Shown here piece after piece: positions 43,276-50,824 of a stretch of DNA of 64,000 nucleotides. Every line of letters starts with the position of its first letter. Positions within the stretch are counted from its first letter, which is position 1. The notes beneath the pieces were generated by a model that did not search any database, was not told the origin of the DNA, and saw only the letters and a program-made list of their open reading frames with translations. The position numbers and the translations under genes are program-made. Source of the stretch: Cyclobacteriaceae bacterium (GTDB lineage: Bacteria; Bacteroidota; Bacteroidia; Cytophagales; Cyclobacteriaceae); assembly GCA_028284125.1 (NCBI GenBank), contig JANQSI010000013.1:124001-188000 (forward strand), given 5' to 3'.

Positions 43276-43737
43276 ATGAAAAGCGAAATATCAATAAGTG
43301 TAAGAAAGCTGAAAAATGAAGAACTGTCAGATTTCATTGATCTGATCAGATTATTTGAAGATGTATTTGAAATGAAAGACTTCAAAATTCCCGATTCAGC
43401 ACATCTCCAAAGACTGCTTAAACTCAACAACTTCCACGTTTTTGTCGCAACGTCCAAAGGCTCGATTGTAGGTGGTTTGACTACTTATGTACTGGAACAG
43501 TGTTATTCCGAAAAAACAATTGCCTACATTCTTGATTTGGCAGTAGACACTAAGTTGCAGCGACGTGGTATTGGCAGAAAACTTATCGCTGCTACAAATA
43601 GCTATTTCGAAAACAAGGGGTTTGAAGAAGTATTTGTGCAGGCCGATCGCATAGACGATTACGCCATTGATTTTTATCAAAAAACTAATCCATCGAAAGA
43701 AGAGGATGTCATCCACTTCTCTTATCAACTGAAATAA
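43276..43737 (+). CDS. GNAT acetyltransferase resembling AAC(3)-I
   Basis: This is a 153-residue GNAT protein. Motif A is LDLAVDTKLQRRGIGRKLI (about 92-110), with acetyl-CoA loop QRRGIG. The upstream LIRLFEDVFEM, FHVFVATSKGSIVGGLTTYVL and downstream VFVQADRIDDYAIDFYQKTN / EEDVIHFSY follow the layout of aminoglycoside 3-N-acetyltransferase I, which from memory reads LAVS..RRQGIA and YVQADYGDDPAVALYTKLG with REEVMHFD. Resemblance to AAC(3)-I is good across the whole length, but resistance activity is not implied. It is the first gene of a five-gene run. Confidence 0.82.
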   Translation: MKSEISISVRKLKNEELSDFIDLIRLFEDVFEMKDFKIPDSAHLQRLLKLNNFHVFVATSKGSIVGGLTTYVLEQCYSEKTIAYILDLAVDTKLQRRGIGRKLIAATNSYFENKGFEEVFVQADRIDDYAIDFYQKTNPSKEEDVIHFSYQLK

Positions 43738-43767
43738 TTTTTTTCACTCCCGATCAGCTGACCAACT

Positions 43768-44583
43768 ATGAAAGGTCCGATACAAACGCTATGGCTTCCG
43801 CAAAAAAAGCAAAGACCCTCTTATCCTACTCGTTACGTCCTATGGATATTTATCCTTTCTTCTCCTTTCTATTTAGTCGGTGAGCTAGGTCCAGGTGTTT
43901 TACCAGTAGAGTTGCCAATCAGTGCACTGATGGTCGTGTGTCCTGCACTAGCCATTTGGGTACATCAATCCCACTCAAGGCTTAAAGAATTAAGTCAGGA
44001 TTCATTCAAATTAAAGTTAGCACACATTAAGGGGTACATGATGGCAATTCTGATCATGCCATGTGTAATGATTCTAAAATATTTTGTAATGGACTATTCC
44101 ATTACACAACTATCCCTACCACCAATCTCTACGATAGACCTCTCTGTAATAGATATTGGGTCGTTGGCCTTGCTCTTTTTTGCTGGCTCAGTAGCGGAAG
44201 AAATCGGCTGGACAGGGTATTTAACCAATTCATTACTTAGGAAGCATGGTGTATTAGCGACAGGTTTGATCATTGGTTTTGTCTGGGCGATATGGCATAT
44301 CATCCCCTATGTGCAAATGGGTAAAGACGTGGATTGGATCATTTGGCAATGCATAGCCTCCATTCCAAAGAGGATTGTGATGGTATGGCTTTTCCTGAAA
44401 TTTGATCGGAGTGTTTTCGTCACCATATTGTTCCATACCTTCATCAATCTGTCAGTGTTTGTCTTTCCAATCATGGGATCATACTATGATCCTTTCTACT
44501 TCAACCTGGTATTCGTAGGATTCATTGGTATTGGATATTTAGTAATACAATCGCCCTCCCTACTTCAAAAAGCTAACCCCTGA
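43768..44583 (+). CDS. CPBP-family intramembrane glutamic protease
   Basis: The 271-residue protein has about seven TM helices. The family motifs are AEEIGWTGYL (Glu pair, about 141-150), FVWAIWHIIPY (His, about 170-180) and TILFHTFINLSVFVFP (second His). In other CPBP proteins the first motif is EExxxR; here Arg is replaced (EEIGWTG), as in a number of bacterial members. Substrates are unknown; members process membrane-anchored peptides or act as immunity-type proteins. It lies 30 nt after the acetyltransferase. Confidence 0.85.
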   Translation: MKGPIQTLWLPQKKQRPSYPTRYVLWIFILSSPFYLVGELGPGVLPVELPISALMVVCPALAIWVHQSHSRLKELSQDSFKLKLAHIKGYMMAILIMPCVMILKYFVMDYSITQLSLPPISTIDLSVIDIGSLALLFFAGSVAEEIGWTGYLTNSLLRKHGVLATGLIIGFVWAIWHIIPYVQMGKDVDWIIWQCIASIPKRIVMVWLFLKFDRSVFVTILFHTFINLSVFVFPIMGSYYDPFYFNLVFVGFIGIGYLVIQSPSLLQKANP

Positions 44584-44616
44584 TCATTCAAAGACTTGTT
44601 AAACTCAATGACCCTA

Positions 44617-45801
44617 ATGAAAACTATTGTTACAATACTCTTGCTGGTACCATTTGGTACACATTTATGGGCACAAGATTCGGCCGCTTTGAAAAGTTAT
44701 GACCTTCTTCCTGTCATTACTTATTCACCTGCCACTGCGCTAAACCTTGGGATCATGGGATTCCGGTATTTTGATTTCAGCAAGGAAGAAAAACCTGTTC
44801 AAAATTCATTCATCAATGCTGCGGCAATCTACACCACACGAAATCAGCTCTTTATTGAATCAGGGTACCAGTTCTTTTTTCCCAACCAGGATCGAATGAC
44901 AGGATGGACCTACTTTTTTGATGCTCCTGACAGAAACTACGGCCTGGGCAATAACGCTGACCTCTTGATCGTCGAAGGTCCGGAACAAGATACCGTCAAT
45001 TATCTCAATGTGGACGTGACCCGCATTGGATTCATTGGCAATTACCAAAAAGAGTTCAGACCCAATTACTTCTTGGGACCGATGGTCCAAATGGAAAACG
45101 TGATTAGTTATGATACTGTACCGGGCTCATTCCAGATCATCAATGGAGAAACGCAATTGCATCAACTCCAAAATAGATTAGAAGGATGGAGAGTGGCTTT
45201 AGGTCTGTCGTTTACAATTGATACGCGAGATAGGGTGATCAATCCAAGGAGGGGCCACCTTATCAATCTCTCACAATTGATCTACTCGCAAGCTTTTGGT
45301 AGTGATTATGAATACAGCGCTACGAGAATGGAAGTAATAGGCTACATAAATCCAACAAGTAATCACACGATCGCATTCCGAATCATCCAGGATTGGAAAC
45401 ATACATTGGGAGATAAAGAGGCTATTCCCCTGTATGGCCTTTCCCGCCCTGACAGCAGGGGGTACATCCGTGGAACTTTTCAGGATCACCATGCACAACA
45501 AATAGATCTTGAATATCGGTTGCCCTTTTGGCGCGATCACGCTTTAGATGATCCCAACTTTCGTTTTTGGAAAGGTTTAGGAATGGTGTTTTTTGTGAGC
45601 GGCCAGCAGGCATATGGAGAAACTGATTCTTATCAGCTTTCCAATACCAACCTCGCTGTAGGTAGTGGGTTGAGGATCCTCCTCAACAAAAAGAACCAAC
45701 TGAACCTTAGGATTGATTACGCTATCGGCTTGCTTGAAAATAGCAATGGAGTTGACGGTCGACAAGCCTCATTCACATTTAACCTGTCAGAAGCATTTTA
45801 A
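44617..45801 (+). CDS. Omp85-type surface-antigen beta-barrel protein
   Basis: About 394 residues if the start is the ATG at 44617, which gives a good signal peptide (MKTIVTILLLVPFGTHLWAQ); ATG at 44608 and TTG at 44596 are alternatives. It is the barrel part of the BamA/TamA superfamily without POTRA domains: YSPATALNLGIMGFRYF, FTIDTRDRVINPRRGHLINLSQLIY (strand with the R-G-x-x-x motif), LPLYGLSRPDSRGYIRGTFQDHH, and a C-terminal ASFTFNLSEAF ending in Phe. It is an outer-membrane protein of unknown role, possibly partnered with a lipase-like or acyl-transfer enzyme as in other short Omp85 proteins. Confidence 0.83.
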   Translation: MKTIVTILLLVPFGTHLWAQDSAALKSYDLLPVITYSPATALNLGIMGFRYFDFSKEEKPVQNSFINAAAIYTTRNQLFIESGYQFFFPNQDRMTGWTYFFDAPDRNYGLGNNADLLIVEGPEQDTVNYLNVDVTRIGFIGNYQKEFRPNYFLGPMVQMENVISYDTVPGSFQIINGETQLHQLQNRLEGWRVALGLSFTIDTRDRVINPRRGHLINLSQLIYSQAFGSDYEYSATRMEVIGYINPTSNHTIAFRIIQDWKHTLGDKEAIPLYGLSRPDSRGYIRGTFQDHHAQQIDLEYRLPFWRDHALDDPNFRFWKGLGMVFFVSGQQAYGETDSYQLSNTNLAVGSGLRILLNKKNQLNLRIDYAIGLLENSNGVDGRQASFTFNLSEAF

Positions 45802-45804
45802 CAC

Positions 45805-46020
45805 ATGAATAAAATGATTGAAATATTTAAAACAAGCATAAATGAGGAAGCCATGGCCTACTACATCCAATGGAGATTGCTTCAATCACAACACATTAAT
45901 AGAGTATCCTTTGACTTGGAAGACTGTGATAGAATCATGAAAGTTGAAGCTGAGAAAGACTGTTCTGATGACATTGTCAATCTATTAAACCAACTGGGAT
46001 TTAGTTGCAATGTGCTATGA
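45805..46020 (+). CDS. Small soluble protein with HMA-like fold pattern, no CxxC
   Basis: This is a 71-residue protein starting three bases after the Omp85 gene. The pattern is a strand-helix-strand-strand-helix-strand: IEIFKTSINEEAMAYYIQWRLLQSQ, INRVSFDLEDCDRIMKVEAE, and SDDIVNLLNQLGFSCNVL. This is the order of a heavy-metal-associated domain, but the metal-binding CxxC loop is missing. I recognise similar short proteins in Bacteroidota without known function. Cysteines are at residues about 43, 53 and 69. Confidence 0.7.
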   Translation: MNKMIEIFKTSINEEAMAYYIQWRLLQSQHINRVSFDLEDCDRIMKVEAEKDCSDDIVNLLNQLGFSCNVL

Positions 46021-46066
46021 ATCAAGTAAAAACAAAAGACTCATAAGAATCAAATAAATACTAAAA

Positions 46067-46528
46067 ATGGATAGAAGAGATTTTATAAAACAATCTTGTA
46101 TTGGATCTATTGTTGCATGTGTTTCTGTTTCCGGATTCAGTAGTTGCCGAATACTATCAGGAATAGCCAGAACACCCGAAATCCCACCAGAGGCAATCGT
46201 GTTTAGCAACAACGAAGTAACGATACTGTTAAATAAAGTGCCTGAACTTAAAAAGGTAGGTATAGCCTATAAACTTGCGACAAAATCAGAAAAGAAACTG
46301 ATTATTGTTCATAGCGATGATAAACAGGCTCCATATAAGGTATTCGAAAACAGTTGTTCTCATGGAGGTAGTGAGCTAGAGCTATCCAGGAATATGCTTA
46401 GATGTCCAAGTTTTGGGCATTCTAAATTTGACTTAAAAGGTGAAGTATTAAAAGGACCTGCACAGGAAAAAATCAGATCATTTCCAGTAAATCTCAATGG
46501 CGACAAAATAACGGTAGATCTGACTTGA
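46067..46528 (+). CDS. Rieske-like lipoprotein with atypical second cluster motif
   Basis: This is a 153-residue protein. A twin-Arg style start (MDRRDFIKQSC) runs into a hydrophobic stretch and a possible lipobox at GFSSC. The Rieske-like part has ENSCSHGGSELEL (first C-x-H, about 103-105) and RCPSFGHSKFDLKGEVLKGPA (about 118-137). In normal Rieske proteins the second motif is C-x2-H (for example CPCHGS); here it is C-x4-H. The downstream FDLxGxVLxGPA and final PVNLNGDKITVDL are normal for the fold. It could be a periplasmic electron-transfer protein or a variant that has lost or changed its cluster. Confidence 0.75.
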   Translation: MDRRDFIKQSCIGSIVACVSVSGFSSCRILSGIARTPEIPPEAIVFSNNEVTILLNKVPELKKVGIAYKLATKSEKKLIIVHSDDKQAPYKVFENSCSHGGSELELSRNMLRCPSFGHSKFDLKGEVLKGPAQEKIRSFPVNLNGDKITVDLT

Positions 46529-46690
46529 CATTTTTTTTATTGTTATGTGATGAATAGACCAAGGCAAAGGATTTGTACATCTAGATAGCCATATGGACTC
46601 CCTAATTGCTTATCAATCAATGTGAATCCTCAACCGAAATTACCTTTCAACTAGCAATTGGAAGATAGTTTCTCTACTTCAAAGTCAGTT

Positions 46691-48094
46691 TTACATTGAA
46701 TCTTTCGTCAGAAAATTGGCAACATATTCATGAAAGAGCTCCATAGAAATACTGTCGTTTCTGTGATGTCCCACGATCCTTCTGACCACCAACTTTTCGT
46801 CAATGATGAAATCATAAAACTGTAATGTGGCCTCTGGCAGGTAGTTAGGAAGAGAGTTATCCGCCGGTATTTCTAAAAAGTCACCTTGATAGATGATTCC
46901 ACTTTTTTTGAAATAAACAAAACTTTGAGTCAGACTGTGGCTATTATCAACTTGGTAGAATCGAAAATCATTCAGTTCCATTTTTTGATTTATAGATTGA
47001 AAAATAAATGAATCAACATTCTCCTTAAATCTGGGATATGATCTAATCGCTTCCATTGTGTATTCGTCTGCCAGCACAGTAACTCCAAGATCTGAATAAG
47101 CTTTAAGACCACCAATATGATCGCTATGAAAGTGCGTTACGTAAACATATTTGATTGAACTTTCAGGGAAATGCTCTTTGATAAGCTCTATTACCAGCTT
47201 TGAAATTTGATCAGATATGGGAGCTCCGAATACAGTTACTACCGACTTATCTATTGAGAACATTACGTTCCTGTCTCCAGGTAAAGATTTCAGCACAAAG
47301 AGACCATTTTCAACCTTTTGAATGGTAGGTTTGGTAGGAGGGCTTTCGTACAAGGTTACTCTTTCTGGTAGTTCAAATTTTGAAGTATCAATTGACTCAA
47401 TAGCCCTTATGCTTTGAACCAAATAATCTCTCTTGTGCTGACCATCAACAAAGAACTTGATTTTTGTAGAATGGTTGAAATCTCCAAGCCTATGGTCACT
47501 AAATATCCACTTTTCGTTAGACTTGAAATGCTCCGCGATTTTTAGTTGTACAGGCGCTATTTGAAAAGTCAATCTTACACTATCATCTCCTTTTTTACCA
47601 ATTATTGCAATGGTGTTTGCTTTTCGATCAAAGGTGGAAATGGCAAACGAATCATAGTTAGAAAATAAACCCTGTGAGTGTCTAAAATCCAACACACCAT
47701 CTACTTCCTCTTGAATGCTTTCTAGTCTGGAAGGCTGTTTGATTGCTCGGTTTCCATAAAGCACTCCGTTAACATCATAGAAAATGCTAGTGGAATCTTT
47801 TTGAAATTCATTGAGCTCGAATTCAAATCCACCTGGAAATGTAGCCTTCCTTTCGCTATAAAAAGAATCGTCCAGGAGTTGTATAGAGTTATATGTGAAG
47901 AGGCTATCGGGATTTCTATAGTCAAAGCTTTGATAGGGGTTATAACTTACACGTGTATACTCAAGTTCAATACCAGCTAAATCGATAGCCAGAAAATGAG
48001 TCTTAATTTTTTCCATGATTTCCCATTGGTCAGGTTCCTCCGAACATGAGATAAGGGTGAGAATACCAATCAATTGAATGAATGTACTTTTCAT
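46691..48094 (-). CDS. Metallo-beta-lactamase-fold lipoprotein
   Basis: This 467-residue protein has a signal with a Cys near residue 17 (TLISCSEE). The first about 240 residues have beta-rich sequence of no known motif. The MBL domain follows: VMFSIDKSVVTVFGAP, YVTHFHSDHIGGLKAYSDLGV (HxHxDH, about 324-329), VLADEYTMEAI, QVDNSHSLTQSFVYF and IYQGDFLEIPAD. It resembles the larger exported MBL hydrolases of Bacteroidota. The substrate is unknown. It is divergent from an AraC regulator gene at 48227. Confidence 0.82.
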   Translation of the reverse strand: MKSTFIQLIGILTLISCSEEPDQWEIMEKIKTHFLAIDLAGIELEYTRVSYNPYQSFDYRNPDSLFTYNSIQLLDDSFYSERKATFPGGFEFELNEFQKDSTSIFYDVNGVLYGNRAIKQPSRLESIQEEVDGVLDFRHSQGLFSNYDSFAISTFDRKANTIAIIGKKGDDSVRLTFQIAPVQLKIAEHFKSNEKWIFSDHRLGDFNHSTKIKFFVDGQHKRDYLVQSIRAIESIDTSKFELPERVTLYESPPTKPTIQKVENGLFVLKSLPGDRNVMFSIDKSVVTVFGAPISDQISKLVIELIKEHFPESSIKYVYVTHFHSDHIGGLKAYSDLGVTVLADEYTMEAIRSYPRFKENVDSFIFQSINQKMELNDFRFYQVDNSHSLTQSFVYFKKSGIIYQGDFLEIPADNSLPNYLPEATLQFYDFIIDEKLVVRRIVGHHRNDSISMELFHEYVANFLTKDSM

Positions 48095-48226
48095 ACTTCG
48101 AGTTTTATTTTTTTCTTGTTCATTTTGCGACCAAAATCCAGATATTGGGAATGAGTTTGGTTCGGATTCAGAAAACAGAACTGCATCATAGGGATGACCA
48201 ATTGGTGATTGTCCTACTTTAGAGTA

Positions 48227-49243
48227 ATGATTGAGATATTTTGGATTAAGAGTTTGTTTAGTTTCTCGATAGTATTGCTTTCCGGCTTATTGGGGGTTTT
48301 CTTCTATCAAAAAGGCCGTGGAGATTTTCGTCTACCTATTGTTCTCTTCTTTTCTTTTTTGGCTGTCAATCAAGCTATAGAACTTATTTACAGCATTGTT
48401 TGGATTCGGGAAGAGCTTTCTTTTTCTCGAGAACTTTTACATTTCTCATTTGGACTCAATGCTGTCTTAGGTCCCTTATTACTTATGCATGTTAGACAGG
48501 ATTCACTCACCAAAAAGAGTATTCTGCATTTTGTTCCAGCCGTAATGATAGGAATGACTTCACCATTTGCTGGTGAGTATAGCAAATCGATTTATTTTAA
48601 CTTCTACCTATTCGCACAGTTTCATTTTGTAGTCTACACTACAATGGCATTTGCCGAATTATTAAGATTTGGTACCAAACAGTCCTATTTGTTGATTGGA
48701 TTCATAATTTCTCGTCTTTTGAGAATAGTTGAATTCATTCTTTGGCAGAGGTTTGAATCGATCACAGAGCATACGGCATGGGTACTGTACATTTTTTCAG
48801 ACTCCATATTTATTGTGGTATTGATTGCTTTTCTCTTCAGAGTGTTATCAGCAAAACCAATTTTAAGCAAGGCCAAAGCCGATGAGCTCCCATTTGATGT
48901 TTTAAGAATCCTTGAGCGGGAGCTTATTGAGTATTTATCCAGACCTGAAGTGTATCGTGATCCTTTAATCTCAGTAAAGAAAGTTGCAGATCATTTTAAA
49001 GTAGGACCCCACTATATTTCTAAGTACATCAACCGTCAGTTGCAGCAGTCTTTTTTGGAGGTAATAAATACTCATCGTATAAAGTCCTGTATCGAAAAAT
49101 TGCAAAACCCTGCATATAAGGATTTATCTATACAAGATGTATTCTATGATGCCGGTTTCAATTCCAAATCAGTATTTAATACCACATTTAAAAAAAAGAC
49201 CGGCTTAACTCCATCGGAGTTTAGAAGGAAAATTGATGGTTGA
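48227..49243 (+). CDS. Membrane-bound AraC-family regulator
   Basis: About 338 residues from the ATG at 48227; a TTG six codons upstream is possible. Around seven TM helices lie in the first 210 residues (FWIKSLFSFSIVLLSGLLGVFF first). The DNA-binding domain reads PLISVKKVADHFKVGPHYISKYINRQLQQSFLE and LSIQDVFYDAGFNSKSVFNTTFKKKTGLTPSEFRRK. It is divergent from the MBL lipoprotein gene with 133 nt between them. It may regulate that gene; no clear operator is visible. Confidence 0.86.
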   Translation: MIEIFWIKSLFSFSIVLLSGLLGVFFYQKGRGDFRLPIVLFFSFLAVNQAIELIYSIVWIREELSFSRELLHFSFGLNAVLGPLLLMHVRQDSLTKKSILHFVPAVMIGMTSPFAGEYSKSIYFNFYLFAQFHFVVYTTMAFAELLRFGTKQSYLLIGFIISRLLRIVEFILWQRFESITEHTAWVLYIFSDSIFIVVLIAFLFRVLSAKPILSKAKADELPFDVLRILERELIEYLSRPEVYRDPLISVKKVADHFKVGPHYISKYINRQLQQSFLEVINTHRIKSCIEKLQNPAYKDLSIQDVFYDAGFNSKSVFNTTFKKKTGLTPSEFRRKIDG

Positions 49244-49333
49244 CTTACCTTCCCCTTAAGTCTTCAACTTGTTGTCTGCATCCTGGTATGCTTATAACTT
49301 ATGTCACAATTTCCTGGTTTTGGCTCCAAGCTC

Positions 49334-50728
49334 CTATTTCAGTTCCATCAACACCACATTCTCCACATGCTGCGTTTGTGGGAACATATCAACAGGCTGA
49401 ATTTTCTTCACTTCATAAGATTCTCCTAGTATCTGCAAGTCTCTTGCTTGAGTAGCTGGATTGCAGCTCACATAGACAATTTTCTTCACTTTCAAATCAG
49501 CCAACAACTGAGTCACCCGTGGGTGCATTCCAGCTCGTGGTGGATCGGTAATAATAACATCCGGCTTTCCATGTTCATTGATGAACTCATTCGCTAGCAA
49601 ATCTTTCATATCACCGGCAAAGAATTCCGTATTTGTAATTCCATTTAACTCCGAATTGACTTTGGCGTCTTCAATTGCTTCTTCCACCGATTCAATTCCT
49701 ACTACCTTCTTGGCTTTTCTGGCGATGAAGTTTGCAATGGTTCCAGTACCCGTGTAAAGGTCATAAACCAATTCGTCTCCTTTTAAATCCGCAAAATTCG
49801 CAGCTATTTTATAGAGTTCATGAGCCTGTTCAGAGTTGGTTTGGTAAAAAGATTTTGGGCCAATCTTGAAATGCAAGTCATCCATCTTTTCCATGATGTG
49901 GTCTTTGCCGGCAAACAACTTCACATCCAAATCATAAAAAGAATCATTCCCTTTTTCATTCACTACATACATCAATGATGAAATGGATGGAAAATTCTCA
50001 TGGAGAAAACTCATGACAAGATCGATTTTGTCCTTGTCATTTTTGAAAACCTGGACAATTACCATTAAGTCTCCAGTTGTAGAAGTTCTGATAATCAGAT
50101 TCCGCAGCAGACCCGTCTTCTTTTTTAGGTCAAAGAATTCAATTCCATTTTCGTCTGCAAATTGCTTTAATGCAAGTCTGATTTCGTTGGAACTATCGGA
50201 TTGGAGGTAGCATTTTTTCAGGTCAAGGATTTTATCGAACCGTCCAGGGATGTGAAACCCGAGACCAGTTCTGGACTGTTCTTGGTTGGAATCAATTTCC
50301 TCTTTTGTCAACCAACGGAAATTTGAAAAAGTATACTCGAGTTTATTTCTGTAGTAAGTCTGATTTTTCGAGCCTAGAATTGGCATGAGATCCGGCAATT
50401 CAAGACCACTGAGTTTCTTCAAATTTTCGGAGACATGATCTTGTTTGAATTTCAATTGAGATTCATAACTCATGTGCTGCCATTTGCACCCACCACATAA
50501 TCCAAAATGCTCACAAAATGGTGCTGCTCTGCTCTCTGATTGAGTAGTAAATTTTTCCGGCACTCCTTGCAATACTTTTTTCTTTCTGCCGGTAATCCTG
50601 GCATCAATTACATCTCCTGGAACGGTATCTTTGATAAAAACTACTTGTCCATCAACTCTACCGACTCCTTTCCCATCTGATGAGATACTTGTGATCTCAA
50701 CGTTTTCTATAACAGTACCTCTTTTCAT
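49334..50728 (-). CDS. rlmD: 23S rRNA (uracil-1939-C5)-methyltransferase
   Basis: This 464-residue RumA/TrmA-family enzyme has an N-terminal TRAM domain (VENVEITSISSDGKGVGRVDGQVVFI). The [4Fe-4S] cysteines are in CEHFGLCGGCKWQHM. The SAM-binding domain has VYDLYTGTGTIANFIA and VIITDPPRAGMHP. The catalytic Cys is in KKIVYVSCNPATQARDL and the C-terminus reads PVDMFPQTQHVENV. RlmD methylates U1939 of 23S rRNA; RlmCD-type activity on U747 too is possible in Bacteroidota. It overlaps nothing and is divergent from the T9SS protein gene. Confidence 0.93.
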   Translation of the reverse strand: MKRGTVIENVEITSISSDGKGVGRVDGQVVFIKDTVPGDVIDARITGRKKKVLQGVPEKFTTQSESRAAPFCEHFGLCGGCKWQHMSYESQLKFKQDHVSENLKKLSGLELPDLMPILGSKNQTYYRNKLEYTFSNFRWLTKEEIDSNQEQSRTGLGFHIPGRFDKILDLKKCYLQSDSSNEIRLALKQFADENGIEFFDLKKKTGLLRNLIIRTSTTGDLMVIVQVFKNDKDKIDLVMSFLHENFPSISSLMYVVNEKGNDSFYDLDVKLFAGKDHIMEKMDDLHFKIGPKSFYQTNSEQAHELYKIAANFADLKGDELVYDLYTGTGTIANFIARKAKKVVGIESVEEAIEDAKVNSELNGITNTEFFAGDMKDLLANEFINEHGKPDVIITDPPRAGMHPRVTQLLADLKVKKIVYVSCNPATQARDLQILGESYEVKKIQPVDMFPQTQHVENVVLMELK

Positions 50729-50824
50729 TTAACTCTCAGATGTATATTTATTGATGGCGCAAAAATAAACCAGTTGTTAGCTCTGTTAGGAGGGTTTTTT
50801 GTAGTTTCATTGTTTAATAAAGAC

